Source: DATMRS01 sp035566015 (GTDB taxonomy: Bacteria > Pseudomonadota > Alphaproteobacteria > Sphingomonadales > Sphingomonadaceae). Taken from it: DNA of 64,000 nucleotides. Made by a program: the position numbers and the translations under genes. A model generated the notes under the pieces. It had not been told where the DNA came from. It made no database searches and saw only the letters and a program-made list of their open reading frames with translations. Positions 8,631-17,844 of this stretch are shown in pieces. The stretch is from positions 186,001-250,000 of the forward strand of contig DATMRS010000002.1 in the NCBI GenBank assembly GCA_035566015.1, read 5' to 3'. The first letter of the stretch is position 1. The number at the start of each line of letters is the position of its first letter.

Positions 8631-9466
8631 GCGCAGCTCATCGCCCGCGCGACGGCGACATAATCCGCTACCGCCAGCGTTTCGGCGCGGCGGCTGGCGT
8701 CTATGCCCACCCGATCGAGCGCAGCGAGCGCGCCGGGCAGGCCCTTGAGGCTCTGGCGCAGCATTTTGCGGCGTTGGCCGAAGGCGGCGGCGGTCAGCGC
8801 TTCGATCGTCGTGACGCGCACGCCGGCGGGCGCCTCGGTGGGCACGACGTGGACGATCGCCGACATTACCTTGGGCGGCGGCACGAAGGCCGAGCGGTGG
8901 ACATTGAGCGCGAGCACAGGTCGCGCGCGCCACTGGGCGAGCACCGCCAGCCGGCCATAGGCCGATGTGCCCGGTTTTGCCACGATCCGCTCCGCAACTT
9001 CCTTCTGGAACATCAAGGTCATCGAGCGCCACCAGGGCGGCCAGGCGGGTGTCGTTAGCCAGCGAACGAAGAGCGCGGTGCCGACATTATAGGGCAGGTT
9101 GGCGGCGATATGTGCGCCGTCCCCCGCCTCAGCCCGTTCGTCTATCGCCAGTGCATCGCCGGCGATGACGCGCAGCCGCCCGCCGGCGGCTTCCGCCAAC
9201 TCGGCCAAAGCGGGCAGGCAGCGCGCATCGCGCTCGACCGCGACGACCTTCGCATCCGCGCGGAGCAGCGCGCGCGTCAGCCCGCCGGGGCCCGGGCCGA
9301 CCTCATAGACGATCTCGCCCGACAATGGGCCGGGCACGCGGACGATCCTGTCGAGCAATTGCTCGTCGAGCAGGAAGTTCTGGCCGAGCGCGCGCGTGGC
9401 GGCGAGCCCGTGCCGCGCGATCACCTCGCGCAATGGTGGCAGGGTCGCCAGTCGGTCGTCGCTCAC
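8627..9466 (-). CDS. rsmA: 16S rRNA (adenine1518-N6/adenine1519-N6)-dimethyltransferase RsmA (KsgA)
   Basis: 279 aa. It dimethylates two adjacent adenines in the 3' hairpin of 16S rRNA during small-subunit assembly. Near the N-terminus 'ALGQNFLLD' is the family hallmark. The SAM motif 'YEVGPGPGGLTRALL' is near 55-69 and the catalytic 'NLPYNVGTALFVRWL' is near 125. The start is GTG at 9466, overlapping the TGA of pdxA (GTGA), so it is the last gene of the lptD-surA-pdxA-rsmA operon. This gene order is the classic proteobacterial arrangement. Confidence 0.97.
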   Translation of the reverse strand: MSDDRLATLPPLREVIARHGLAATRALGQNFLLDEQLLDRIVRVPGPLSGEIVYEVGPGPGGLTRALLRADAKVVAVERDARCLPALAELAEAAGGRLRVIAGDALAIDERAEAGDGAHIAANLPYNVGTALFVRWLTTPAWPPWWRSMTLMFQKEVAERIVAKPGTSAYGRLAVLAQWRARPVLALNVHRSAFVPPPKVMSAIVHVVPTEAPAGVRVTTIEALTAAAFGQRRKMLRQSLKGLPGALAALDRVGIDASRRAETLAVADYVAVARAMSCA

Positions 9467-10449
9467 GCTTGGCTGCGGTGCCAGGCGCAGCGGCCGGCCA
9501 GCTCGATCGCGGCGATCATCGCGCCCGGATCGGCGCAGTTCTTGCCCGCGATCTCGAAGGCGGTGCCGTGATCGGGCGAGGTGCGGACGATCGGCAGGCC
9601 CAGCGTCATATTGACGCCCTCGTCGAAATGCAGTGTTTTCAATGGAATCAGCGCTTGGTCATGATAGAGGCAGAGCGCCGCGTCGTAACGCATCCGTGCG
9701 CGAGGGTGGAACATAGTGTCGGCGGCGAGCGGGCCGATCACGTCCATCCCGCTCTCGCGCAATAGTTCGAGCGCGGGGATGACGATCTCGATCTCTTCAC
9801 GGCCGAGCGCCCCCTGTTCGCCGGCATGCGGGTTAAAGCCAGCGACGGCGAGGCGTGGGGCGGCGATCCCGAAATCGCGTTGCAGGCCCCGCGCGGTCGC
9901 GTTCGCCTTGGCGACGATCAGGTCGATCGAAAGCAGAGCCGCCACCTCGGCAAGGGGGACATGCGTGGTGACGGGCACGGTACGCAGACTGGGGCCGGCG
10001 AGCATCATTGCGACGTTGGACGCCGAGACGCCGCAGCGCTCGGCCACGAACTCGGTCTGGCCCGGATGGGTAAAGCCGATCGCGTAGAGCTGGGCCTTCG
10101 AGACAGGCCCCGTGACCAACGCTCCAGCAGCGCCCGATCGCGCCAAACCTGCCGCCATTTCCAGCGCGTCGAGCGAGCAGCGCGCACCGGCCATGTCGGG
10201 CTGGCCCGGTGCGATGATCCCGGCATCTTCGACTTGGAGGAGCGGCAGGGCCTCATCGAAAACGGCCGGCGCGTCGGCTGGGGAGGAGATGCGCCGCACC
10301 GGCCCGTCCCACACGGCGGAGACCGAGCGCGCGTCGCCGATGGCGAAGAAGGTGAGGAGGCCGCGTTCCTTGCGGTGCAGCCACGCCTTCGCGACGATTT
10401 CCGGCCCAATGCCGGCGGGGTCGCCCAAGGCTACGGCCAGAGGGCTCAC
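9463..10449 (-). CDS. pdxA: 4-hydroxythreonine-4-phosphate dehydrogenase
   Basis: 328 aa. It catalyses NAD-dependent oxidation of 4-phosphohydroxy-threonine in the DXP-dependent pyridoxal phosphate pathway. The N-terminal 'LAVALGDPAGIGPEIVAKAW' is diagnostic. The metal-binding His residues lie in 'THVPLAEV' and 'GFNPHAGEQG', and 'YHDQALIPLK' precedes 'VRTSPDHGTAFEIAG'. The GTG at 10449 is chosen because it lies 10 bp after the surA stop with a GGTGAGCG site and gives the normal family length. An ATG at 10482 would overlap surA. It ends with a 4-bp overlap with rsmA. Confidence 0.95.
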   Translation of the reverse strand: MSPLAVALGDPAGIGPEIVAKAWLHRKERGLLTFFAIGDARSVSAVWDGPVRRISSPADAPAVFDEALPLLQVEDAGIIAPGQPDMAGARCSLDALEMAAGLARSGAAGALVTGPVSKAQLYAIGFTHPGQTEFVAERCGVSASNVAMMLAGPSLRTVPVTTHVPLAEVAALLSIDLIVAKANATARGLQRDFGIAAPRLAVAGFNPHAGEQGALGREEIEIVIPALELLRESGMDVIGPLAADTMFHPRARMRYDAALCLYHDQALIPLKTLHFDEGVNMTLGLPIVRTSPDHGTAFEIAGKNCADPGAMIAAIELAGRCAWHRSQA

Positions 10450-10459
10450 CGCGCAGCGC

Positions 10460-11869
10460 TCACCGATAATCGACCACGGCATCGCGCCGCAGATCGCGCA
10501 GATAGCGCTGGGCGCGGCGATTGACGCGTTCCTCCTCCATCTGTGCATAAATCTGGTCGAACGAAGGGCCTTGCGCGCTCTGTGCCTCGTCGCGTCCGCA
10601 CAGAACGAGCGCGCGCACGCCTTCCTCCAGCGATCCGAAGGGCGGTGTCGCCTGGCCGACCTGGAGGCCCAGCATCATCTCCTGAAGCTGCGGCGGCAGA
10701 TCGCGCACCTTGATATCGTCATTGTCGACCACCTCGGCGCCGGCCTTCTTGGCGGCCTCGTCGGCTTGGCCGCAGCCATGGATACCCTTCACGATCTCGG
10801 CGAACTGCGCGACCTTCGGTGTCGCCGATTCACGGGTCGCACCCTTGGGGAAGGTGATCGAAAGCTGCTTGAGCGCAAGCACCGCATCGCGCGGATCGGC
10901 AGTCAGCACCTGCCGCTTGTCGACCAGCACGATGATCGAATAGCCGCCCGCGACGGGGATCGGGCCACTGATCTGTCCAGGCTGGAGCGTCTGCGCGGCT
11001 TCGGCGAGCGGCGCGGGAATTTGCTCGGCACGCACCCAGCCCAGATCGCCACCCACCGCTGCTGTGGAGGCTTCGGAATATTGGCGCGCATAGGCGACGA
11101 AGGAGGCGCCTTTGCGAATCTGTTCCATGATCCGCTCGGCATTGGCGAGCGTTTGATCTTTGGTAGCAGGCGTGCTCGATAGGAATATTTCGCCGATATG
11201 ATATTCCTGCGCGCCCTTTGATGCCTTCAGCCGGTTCAGCACCGACTGAACTTCCTCTTCACCGACATTGACGAACGGCTCGACCTTACGGCCCAGCACG
11301 CGCCGCCACGCCATCTCGCCCTCGATCTGGCGTTTCAGCGACGCTGCGCTCGATCCCTGCTCGGTCAGGAATTTGGCGAATTCTTCGGGCGTCTTCTTGA
11401 AATTGGTGGCGACGCGATGGAAGGTCTGATCGATCTCCTCCTTGGAAATCGTGATGTCCTGCGCCTTCGCCTCCTGAATCTGGAGCGTCTCGTCGATCAG
11501 GTTGCGCAGCACCTGCAGCTTGAGGCGCTGTTTCTCCTCGCCTTCGATCTTGCCGCCATTCGCCGCCAGCACCAGCGCCAGGCGCTGATCGACATCGGTG
11601 TCGGTGATGATCGATCCGTTGACGATTGCGGTCGCCTTGTGGACCGTCGGGTCCGAATCGCCGAAGATCGTAAGATCGGATGGCAGGTTCAGCCCGGTTT
11701 CGGGCTGCTGCGGCGCGTCGTCATTGGCTGGCGTCTGTGCCAGCGCGGCGGCCCAGGCACCGGCGATCAACATCCCGGCTCCGCCCAGCAGCGCCATCTT
11801 CCTCAACTGTCGCGTCAAACTCTTACCCCATCGGCTCGCGCCATTGATGTGGAGCCCCCGCTGCTCCAT
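10460..11869 (-). CDS. surA: Periplasmic chaperone / peptidyl-prolyl isomerase SurA
   Basis: 469 aa. A signal-peptide-like hydrophobic stretch ('MALLGGAGMLIAGAWAAALAQ') follows a basic N-terminus. The SurA N-domain comes next ('ATAIVNGSIITDTDVDQRL'). Parvulin-type PPIase segments follow ('YHIGEIFLSS', 'ASFVAYARQYSEASTAAVGGDLGWV', 'GPIPVAGGYSIIVLVDKRQV'). SurA escorts outer-membrane beta-barrel proteins such as LptD, encoded directly upstream. The ATG at 11869 is chosen; a GTG at 11884, 2 bp after the lptD stop, is an alternative. The signal is preceded by an unusually long basic stretch, so a start at 11797 is also possible. Confidence 0.9.
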   Translation of the reverse strand: MEQRGLHINGASRWGKSLTRQLRKMALLGGAGMLIAGAWAAALAQTPANDDAPQQPETGLNLPSDLTIFGDSDPTVHKATAIVNGSIITDTDVDQRLALVLAANGGKIEGEEKQRLKLQVLRNLIDETLQIQEAKAQDITISKEEIDQTFHRVATNFKKTPEEFAKFLTEQGSSAASLKRQIEGEMAWRRVLGRKVEPFVNVGEEEVQSVLNRLKASKGAQEYHIGEIFLSSTPATKDQTLANAERIMEQIRKGASFVAYARQYSEASTAAVGGDLGWVRAEQIPAPLAEAAQTLQPGQISGPIPVAGGYSIIVLVDKRQVLTADPRDAVLALKQLSITFPKGATRESATPKVAQFAEIVKGIHGCGQADEAAKKAGAEVVDNDDIKVRDLPPQLQEMMLGLQVGQATPPFGSLEEGVRALVLCGRDEAQSAQGPSFDQIYAQMEEERVNRRAQRYLRDLRRDAVVDYR

Positions 11870-11886
11870 CGCGCCTGAACCCACGC

Positions 11887-14103
11887 TTAGCGGCCCAGGT
11901 TCTTGAACGCCAGCCGTAGCAGGAATGTGTTGCCCTGCCGTGCGTCGCCGGTGCTTTCATAATCGCGTCGCCATGTCACGCCAAGCTCCAGACAATCGTC
12001 GTCATAGAGGAGGCCGAGGCGGTGGCGCACCGGGGAAAAACCGTCGGAAACTGAAAGCGGGTCCTCGCCGCGCCCGGTGAGGTCCACCACGGTCGATCCG
12101 AAGACCGACCAGTAGCGCGCGAATTGCAGCCGGCCGCCCAGCCGTATCTCCTCGCGATCGCGCAGATCCTCATAGGTGGGATCGATATTGCGATTAAGCC
12201 TCAGATAGCCCGCCATCACATAGGTGCGCCGGCTGCCGAGCGTCAGGTCCACCTCGTTGCGGCGAATCTGGAGATTGTCCTTGTCGAGCCGGTAACGGTG
12301 GGTGATATCGACGAAATTGCCATATTTGATCGTCGTCCGCCCGACGATGTCGGACAGCCGGTCGGACAGGCCGGTGCCGTCGGGAAAGATGCTCGTCCGG
12401 TTGTTTAGGCGATAGCTTTGGCCTACGATCGTGCGGAATGAAAAGCGCGGCAGATCGAACGCCCATTCGAAGCCGTAGGTGACGCGGCTACCATCCTCCC
12501 AACGGTCGTAACCGGGAAAGCGATTGAGCGCAAACAGGTTCGAATCCTCGAGATCGACCGCGCGCGCATCCTCGTTCGGTATGCCGAGGTTGCGCGTCGG
12601 CGGCGTTGCGACGAGTTGGACGCGCGGCGTGAATATCTGCGTGCCGCCCATGAATTCACCGATCAGGGGCCAGCGCAGGTCCGCAGCCAGTGCGCCGATC
12701 GCGCGCGCCTGCCAGCCGGCATCGCCGCGATAGCTGGGCGTCACCGTGTTGGCGATATCAGCAGTGTGATAGACGTCGACACGGCTGTAGGCAGTGAGCG
12801 TCAACTCCTGCCCCAAGGGCGTGTAGCGCCTCAGGTCCCAGCGCGCGCCGGCGAAGGCGCGCTGCGTGTCCTGCCCGGCGGTGCGCAGGATAGCGAGGCT
12901 GTTCGCCTGAAGCTGTATGACTCCGCCCAGCAGCGGATCGGCGATGCGCTGCCGATAGTCGATCGCTGGAAGAGCGATCGGTTGCAGCCCCGCTCTGTCG
13001 CCTACGCGCAGGCTCTGCACCGCCCAGCCGGCGATGGAGAGATAGCTGTCGTCGGTAATCCGCTCGGCGTTGATGGTCGAGCGCAGCCGGTCGTCGCGCG
13101 AAATGTCGTAGCGGCTGAGGAAAGTTTTATCGGTGGTTAGCCGCGTTGAGGCGCTGATCGTCCAGTCGGGGCCGAGCTGAAAGCGTCCGTTGGCGTCGAT
13201 ATAACCGCGCACGTCGCGATTGCTGTTGGCGAGGCTCGACGAATCCACCGAGGCCGGCAGGCGCGACCCGTAGGTGATCATGCCGCCGACCTGATAGGCG
13301 CCGTTGCTGGTCAGCGCCCGATATTGCGCCTCCAGCGCCGGCAGCACCTCGGTATAAAAATGCGGCGTGACGGTAAGGTCGCGGTTGGGGCCGATCAGCC
13401 AATAATAAGGCTGCGCGATTTCGAGGCCGTTGATCCGGTTGAGTTGCAATTTGGGGACGAGCAGACCGCTGCCGCCCCCTTGGCTGCCGTCGGGATGCGA
13501 CAGGCCCGGTATCACCAGTAGCGGTACGCCGAACATGGAGAGCCGCGCATCCTTGTACGAAATGCGATGCGTCGTTGGATTGTGGATGATGCGCAGCGCG
13601 GTGATCTTCCAGATCGGCTCTTTCGGGCAGCCGTGGGAATCGACCACCGCGCAGGGCGAATAAGCGGCATGTTCGAGCGTGCTGACCCCATTCACCCGTG
13701 TGCCCTTGCGCGCCGCGAGTCGGCCGCCATCTTCCAGCACCAGCAAGAGATTCTCGACGACGCCGTCCTTCAACGTGTCGGTCAGCTCGATCGAATCACC
13801 ATAAGCGGTGTCGCCGCCCGGATTGGTGACAGCGACATTGCCGGTCGCGCGGACCCGTCCCGTCTTTCTCTCCCACACCACCGTGTCAGCGCGCAGCCGA
13901 TTGCCCTCGCGCAGCATGCGCACGTCGCCGGAGGCAGTGACGACGTCGTTGTCGCTGTCGTAATCGAGCCGATCGGCGCTGAATGCCACTTGCTCACCAG
14001 TCGCCGCCGTCGTTTCCTGCGCGGCGACCGGCCCTGCCGCCGCGACAAGCGCGAGGGACAAGGCGGAGAGGGAAATGAGCCTGAACCTGTTCACAAACCC
14101 CAC
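11887..14103 (-). CDS. lptD: LPS-assembly protein LptD (OstA/Imp)
   Basis: 738 aa outer-membrane beta-barrel that inserts lipopolysaccharide into the outer leaflet. A signal peptide ('LISLSALSLALVAAAGPVAAQ') is followed by an N-terminal OstA/LptA-like jellyroll ('VAFSADRLDYDSDNDVVTASGDVRM' region), then the barrel. Two cysteines in 'YSPCAVVDSHGCPKEP' near residue 150 fit conserved disulphide positions. The C-terminus ends in alternating hydrophobic strands ('TFLLRLAFKNLGR'). The start is GTG at 14103; a GTG three codons later is an alternative. It is the first gene of the lptD-surA-pdxA-rsmA operon. Confidence 0.95.
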   Translation of the reverse strand: MGFVNRFRLISLSALSLALVAAAGPVAAQETTAATGEQVAFSADRLDYDSDNDVVTASGDVRMLREGNRLRADTVVWERKTGRVRATGNVAVTNPGGDTAYGDSIELTDTLKDGVVENLLLVLEDGGRLAARKGTRVNGVSTLEHAAYSPCAVVDSHGCPKEPIWKITALRIIHNPTTHRISYKDARLSMFGVPLLVIPGLSHPDGSQGGGSGLLVPKLQLNRINGLEIAQPYYWLIGPNRDLTVTPHFYTEVLPALEAQYRALTSNGAYQVGGMITYGSRLPASVDSSSLANSNRDVRGYIDANGRFQLGPDWTISASTRLTTDKTFLSRYDISRDDRLRSTINAERITDDSYLSIAGWAVQSLRVGDRAGLQPIALPAIDYRQRIADPLLGGVIQLQANSLAILRTAGQDTQRAFAGARWDLRRYTPLGQELTLTAYSRVDVYHTADIANTVTPSYRGDAGWQARAIGALAADLRWPLIGEFMGGTQIFTPRVQLVATPPTRNLGIPNEDARAVDLEDSNLFALNRFPGYDRWEDGSRVTYGFEWAFDLPRFSFRTIVGQSYRLNNRTSIFPDGTGLSDRLSDIVGRTTIKYGNFVDITHRYRLDKDNLQIRRNEVDLTLGSRRTYVMAGYLRLNRNIDPTYEDLRDREEIRLGGRLQFARYWSVFGSTVVDLTGRGEDPLSVSDGFSPVRHRLGLLYDDDCLELGVTWRRDYESTGDARQGNTFLLRLAFKNLGR

Positions 14104-14247
14104 GCAGCGCCGCCGTCAATCCGGCGCCTATCGCACCCTCGCCGTCCGGCTGCAACGTCCTCGGCCATGGCATCGCCACGCTTCGCCTTTGCAGCGGCAT
14201 CGGCAGGCCCTACATGAATGGTCCACATAGAAAAGGAAGACTGGAGC

Positions 14248-15729
14248 ATGGACGTTCGTTTCGCCTCTACCCGCCCCGCAGGACGCTATGTCCTCGCCTT
14301 TCCCGTCGCGGCCGGATCGGGCGCGGTCGAGCGGATCGGGCTGGAAGAGGGCGCGGCGGCGCTGGCGAAGGCGTCGGCGGATGCGGCCCGGTTCGAAGGC
14401 GAGGCGGGCAGCATCGTCGAATTCTTCTTGCCCGAGGAGAGCGGCGTGCGCCGCGTGCTACTGGTCGGCGTCGGCGCCGACGGGGATGGCCGCAAGGCGG
14501 GCTATGAGAGCGCGGGCTCGGCGCTTACCGCGCGTCTGTTGACATCGGGCGAGACGAAGCTGGTCGTCGATCTTCAGGGCCTCGCGCTGGCCGACGGCGC
14601 TGAGGCGGCGGCGCATCTCGCGCTGGGCGCCGTGCTGCGCGGCTGGCGGCACGACATCTATCGCACGCGCCTGCCCGCCAAATCCAGGCCCTCGCTCGCG
14701 GAAGTGGTGATCGTCGGCGGCGGGGAGGGGGCGGAGGCCGCCTGGACGCCGCTCGCTGCGCTGGCGGATGGCATTGGCTTCACCCGCGCGCTTGTCTCCG
14801 AGCCCGCCAACATCCTCTATCCTGAAAGCTTCGTGGCGCGCTGCCAGCCCTTCGCCGAGTTGGGTATCGATATCGAGGTGCTCGACGAAGAGGCGATGTA
14901 TTCGCTCGGCATGGGCGCGCTGCTCGGCGTGTCGCAGGGGTCGTCGCGTGCGGGCCGGCTGCTGGTGATGCGCTGGGACGGGACCGGCGGCACCAAGGAG
15001 CCGATCGCCTTCGTCGGCAAGGGCGTCACCTTCGACACCGGCGGCATATCGATCAAGCCCGCCGGCGGCATGGAGGACATGAAGTGGGACATGGGCGGAG
15101 CGGGCGCGGTCGCCGGCGTGATGAAGACGCTGGCGACGCGCAAGGCCAAGGCGCACGTCATCGGGGTATGCGGCCTTGTCGAGAACATGCCGGGCGGGCG
15201 CGCGCAGCGGCCGGGCGACATCGTCACCTCAATGTCGGGCCAGACGATCGAGGTCATCAACACAGACGCCGAGGGCCGGCTGGTGCTGTGCGACGCGCTC
15301 ACCTGGGTGCAGCGTACCTATAAGCCAAAGACGGTGATCGATCTCGCCACGCTCACCGGCGCAATGATTATCGCGCTGGGCCATGAACATGGCGGTCTGT
15401 TCTCGAACGATGACTCGCTGGCCGATCAGTTGTTGACGGCGGGCCTTGCTACCGGCGACAAATTGTGGCGCTTCCCGCTGGCCGACGCCTATGACAAGCT
15501 GCTCGAATCGCCGATCGCCGATATGAAGAATATTGGTGGTCGCGACGCCGGATCGATTACGGCCGCGCAGTTCCTGAAGCGGTTTGTCGAATCGGGCGTG
15601 CGCTGGGCACATCTCGACATTGCCGGCATGGTGTGGGCGGCAAAGTCCGGTACTCTGCACGACAAGGGCGCGACGGGCTATGGCGTGCGGCTGCTCGACC
15701 GATTCGTTGCCGATCATTTCGAAGGCTGA
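14248..15729 (+). CDS. pepA: Leucyl aminopeptidase (M17 family)
   Basis: 493 aa cytosolic metallo-aminopeptidase. The catalytic domain has 'VGKGVTFDTGGISIKP' (metal- and base-binding Lys/Asp) near 257 and the M17 signature 'NTDAEGRLVL' near 337. The 'GRAQRPGDIVTSMSGQTIEV' stretch precedes the signature. The ATG at 14248 is preceded by GGAAG and GGAG sites; an in-frame ATG 10 codons upstream has no support. It is divergent from lptD, so the 144 bp between 14104 and 14247 must hold both promoters. holC and ndk follow on the same strand, a common alphaproteobacterial order. Confidence 0.96.
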   Translation: MDVRFASTRPAGRYVLAFPVAAGSGAVERIGLEEGAAALAKASADAARFEGEAGSIVEFFLPEESGVRRVLLVGVGADGDGRKAGYESAGSALTARLLTSGETKLVVDLQGLALADGAEAAAHLALGAVLRGWRHDIYRTRLPAKSRPSLAEVVIVGGGEGAEAAWTPLAALADGIGFTRALVSEPANILYPESFVARCQPFAELGIDIEVLDEEAMYSLGMGALLGVSQGSSRAGRLLVMRWDGTGGTKEPIAFVGKGVTFDTGGISIKPAGGMEDMKWDMGGAGAVAGVMKTLATRKAKAHVIGVCGLVENMPGGRAQRPGDIVTSMSGQTIEVINTDAEGRLVLCDALTWVQRTYKPKTVIDLATLTGAMIIALGHEHGGLFSNDDSLADQLLTAGLATGDKLWRFPLADAYDKLLESPIADMKNIGGRDAGSITAAQFLKRFVESGVRWAHLDIAGMVWAAKSGTLHDKGATGYGVRLLDRFVADHFEG

Positions 15730-15744
15730 GGACGGGCGCGCGGC

Positions 15745-16185
15745 GTGCAGGTCGATTTCTACCATCTCGCCGCGCATCCGCTTGAACGCGTCCTGCCGCG
15801 CATTGCCGAACGGGTGCTGGAAACGGGCGGGCGGCTGCTGATCGTCGCGCGCGACGACGCGCTGGCCGCCGCGCTGGACCAGAGCCTGTGGACCTACACG
15901 CCCGAAAGTTTCCTGCCGCATCGCCGCACGGGCGGGGAGGGCGCGGCGGACGAACCGATCCTGATCTCCGCCGATACCGACGCCGCCAATGGCGCGTGCA
16001 ATATCGCGCTGGCGGACGGTATCTGGCGCGACGAGGCGCTCGGTTTCGATCGCGCCTTCCATTTTTTCGACGGCGAGACGATTGAGGCGGCGCGCGCGGC
16101 GTGGCGCTCGCTCGCCGGGCGTGACGGGGTTGAGCCGCGCTACTGGACGCAGGATGAAGGAGGGCGCTGGTCGCGCGTCCGTTGA
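15745..16185 (+). CDS. holC: DNA polymerase III chi subunit
   Basis: 146 aa. HolC links the clamp loader to single-strand binding protein at the replication fork. 'VDFYHLAAHPLERVLPRI' at the N-terminus and 'DQSLWTYTPESFLPH' near residue 45 are typical, followed by 'PILISAD' and 'FHFFDGE'. The start is GTG at 15745, 15 bp after the pepA stop. The position between pepA and ndk supports the call, because the chi gene regularly follows pepA in proteobacteria. The sequence is only moderately conserved, as usual for HolC. Confidence 0.9.
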   Translation: MQVDFYHLAAHPLERVLPRIAERVLETGGRLLIVARDDALAAALDQSLWTYTPESFLPHRRTGGEGAADEPILISADTDAANGACNIALADGIWRDEALGFDRAFHFFDGETIEAARAAWRSLAGRDGVEPRYWTQDEGGRWSRVR

Positions 16186-16260
16186 TTGCCTTGCGAAAAG
16201 CGCGTCCGCCCGCTAGGGACGCGCGACTTCTCCCACTTCAGACATGGAGCCCGCTCGGCC

Positions 16261-16683
16261 ATGGCGACCGAACGCACCTTTTCGATCATCAAACCCGATG
16301 CCACTCGCCGCAATCTCACCGGCGCCGTCACCAAGATGCTGGAGGATGCCGGCCTGCACGTCGTTGCTTCGAAGCGCATCCACATGACGAAGGGCCAGGC
16401 CGAGGGCTTCTACGCCGTTCATAAGGAGCGGCCCTTCTTCAACGATCTCGTCACCTTCATGATCTCCGGCCCGGTGGTCGTGCAGGTCCTCGAGGGCGAG
16501 AACGCCGTTGCGCGCAACCGTGAGGTGATGGGCGCGACCAACCCGGCCAATGCCGACGAAGGCACGATTCGCAAAGCTTTCGCCGAGTCTATCGAAGCCA
16601 ACTCGGTCCACGGTTCCGACAGCCTTGAAAATGCGAAAATCGAGATCGACTATTTCTTCAAGCCCGAAGAAATCGTCGGCTGA
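16261..16683 (+). CDS. ndk: Nucleoside-diphosphate kinase
   Basis: 140 aa. It balances NTP and dNTP pools by phosphate transfer from ATP through a phospho-histidine. 'RTFSIIKPDATRRNLTG' is the canonical N-terminus. The active-site His is near residue 117 in 'NSVHGSDS'. 'GPVVVQVLEGENAV' and 'GATNPANADEGTIR' are further family blocks. The ATG at 16261 gives the exact family length; an in-frame upstream extension has no support. A full copy of the palindromic repeat lies 30 bp after the stop, before the convergent gene. Confidence 0.98.
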   Translation: MATERTFSIIKPDATRRNLTGAVTKMLEDAGLHVVASKRIHMTKGQAEGFYAVHKERPFFNDLVTFMISGPVVVQVLEGENAVARNREVMGATNPANADEGTIRKAFAESIEANSVHGSDSLENAKIEIDYFFKPEEIVG

Positions 16684-16712
16684 GCGGTAGCGAAGAGGGC
16701 GCAATACACTCT

Positions 16713-16805
16713 CCCGTCATCCCGGCGAAGGCCGGGACCCATAACCTATGCCGTTCCAGAACAGAGCGCGCTGCGCCCATGGATTCCCGCCTGTACGGGA
16801 TGACG
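16713..16805. repeat. Palindromic intergenic repeat, copy 1
   Basis: About 93 bp with inverted ends: GTCATCCCG at the left and CGGGATGAC at the right. Inside are a short hairpin (CCCGGCGAAGGCCGGG) and the shared block 'CCCATGGATTCC'. It lies between the convergent genes ndk and the small membrane protein at 16835. The same architecture recurs at 27349-27445 and 49543-49638, and degenerately at 40623-40671. Transcripts from either side would form stem-loops, so it could act as a bidirectional terminator or RNA-stabilising element. Confidence 0.85.
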
Positions 16806-16834
16806 AACCAGTTTACCCGCAATAGCGCGCGCCC

Positions 16835-17470
16835 TCAGCGCGCGTCCCACAGCCGGTCGAGTTGCTTCTGTGCTTTGTCCGCGCTGGTCCGCTCGATGAG
16901 CGAGAGGCCGCGCAGGCGCACCGTGCTGCCGCCCAACAGCCGGCCCTCTAGCACATAGCCCAGATTGTAGATCGCGACGTCGGTTCGCACGTCGCCGTCG
17001 GCCAGATAGCGAGTGGTGATCGCCACCGGCAGCCTTTCGTCTCCCTTGGTCGAATCGGGCCGGCCCTTCGCCTTGCGTGCGCGGCGCAGCGCATCGCCGA
17101 ACCAGTCGGCCTCGATCCGTGCGTCCCCCGTCGTCTCGGCGGGCGTGGTGTCGAGCGCGGTGGGAAAGAGGATTGTCATGCTCTGGATCGTCTGCGCCCG
17201 ATCGACCGGCTGGATATCGAGCCGCCGGCCGCCGTCGGCGGGCTGGCTGCGCAGGAGGAGCGTGCGCGCCTGCTGGGCAGCCTTGCTCGCGCTCGCGCTA
17301 CGATCGGCCTCCTGATGCGCGCGTTCGCTATAATTATTCCACAGCGTCAAGGCCGAAATCACGACTGCCAGCACCGCCAGCAGTTCGCCAAGCGTGATCC
17401 AGCGGCGGCGTGTCGCTGCGGCCTCGGCCTTCGCGCGCTCCGCTGCCGGGGTTTCGGGAGTTTCCGTCAT
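16835..17470 (-). CDS. Uncharacterised single-TM protein
   Basis: 211 aa, function not recognised. A charged Ala/Glu-rich N-terminus is followed by one TM segment ('LGELLAVLAVVISALTLW', residues ~26-43). A stretch of Arg/Gln/Ser-rich helix and a C-terminal soluble domain follow ('LDIQPVDRAQTIQSMTILFP', '...VAITTRYLADGDVRTDVAIYNLGYVLEGRLLGG' region). The topology suggests an inner-membrane anchor with a periplasmic domain. Its ATG at 17470 overlaps the stop of the MmcQ-like gene (ATGA), so it is the last gene of the purM-purN-mmcQ-like operon; this may be only co-transcription. Confidence 0.75.
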   Translation of the reverse strand: MTETPETPAAERAKAEAAATRRRWITLGELLAVLAVVISALTLWNNYSERAHQEADRSASASKAAQQARTLLLRSQPADGGRRLDIQPVDRAQTIQSMTILFPTALDTTPAETTGDARIEADWFGDALRRARKAKGRPDSTKGDERLPVAITTRYLADGDVRTDVAIYNLGYVLEGRLLGGSTVRLRGLSLIERTSADKAQKQLDRLWDAR

Positions 17471-17844
17471 CGCCTGCACGCGTCCAGCAGATGGCGCGGT
17501 GCGACGAGTTTCCAGCCCCGCGCGATGCGATCGGCAACGCGATCCCAATCGGTGCCGGGGCGGTCGAGGCGCATCGCTACCCAGCCATAGGCGCCGAGAT
17601 AAGCGGGCCGGAAATAGCAATTGGGGTCGATCTCGATCAGCATCGCCTGCTCCTCGCGGTCGCTAGTCTTGACGATCGCCACCGTCTCGCCATCGCCGTG
17701 ATGATCGTGCCAGAAATAGGCGAAGAACTTGCCTTTTTCGATGTGGAACCCGGGCGAGCCGTGCGACAGCCGCTCGGCCGCCCCGGGTAGCGCCAGAGCC
17801 AGCGCACGGACCTTTTCGAGACAGGCGGCAGGGTCGGGGCTCAT
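17467..17844 (-). CDS. MmcQ/YjbR family DNA-binding-fold protein
   Basis: 125 aa. It contains the typical YjbR/MmcQ pattern: 'LALPGAAERLSHGSPGFHIEKGKFFAYF' region at 17-44, a central beta-sheet with 'VAIVKTSDREEQAMLIE', and 'PAYLGAYGWVAMRLD' before the C-terminal helix. Members adopt a CyaY-like or double-wing DNA-binding fold, and the physiological role is unknown for most. ATG at 17844 overlaps the purN stop (ATGA), so translation is probably coupled. Confidence 0.87.
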   Translation of the reverse strand: MSPDPAACLEKVRALALALPGAAERLSHGSPGFHIEKGKFFAYFWHDHHGDGETVAIVKTSDREEQAMLIEIDPNCYFRPAYLGAYGWVAMRLDRPGTDWDRVADRIARGWKLVAPRHLLDACRR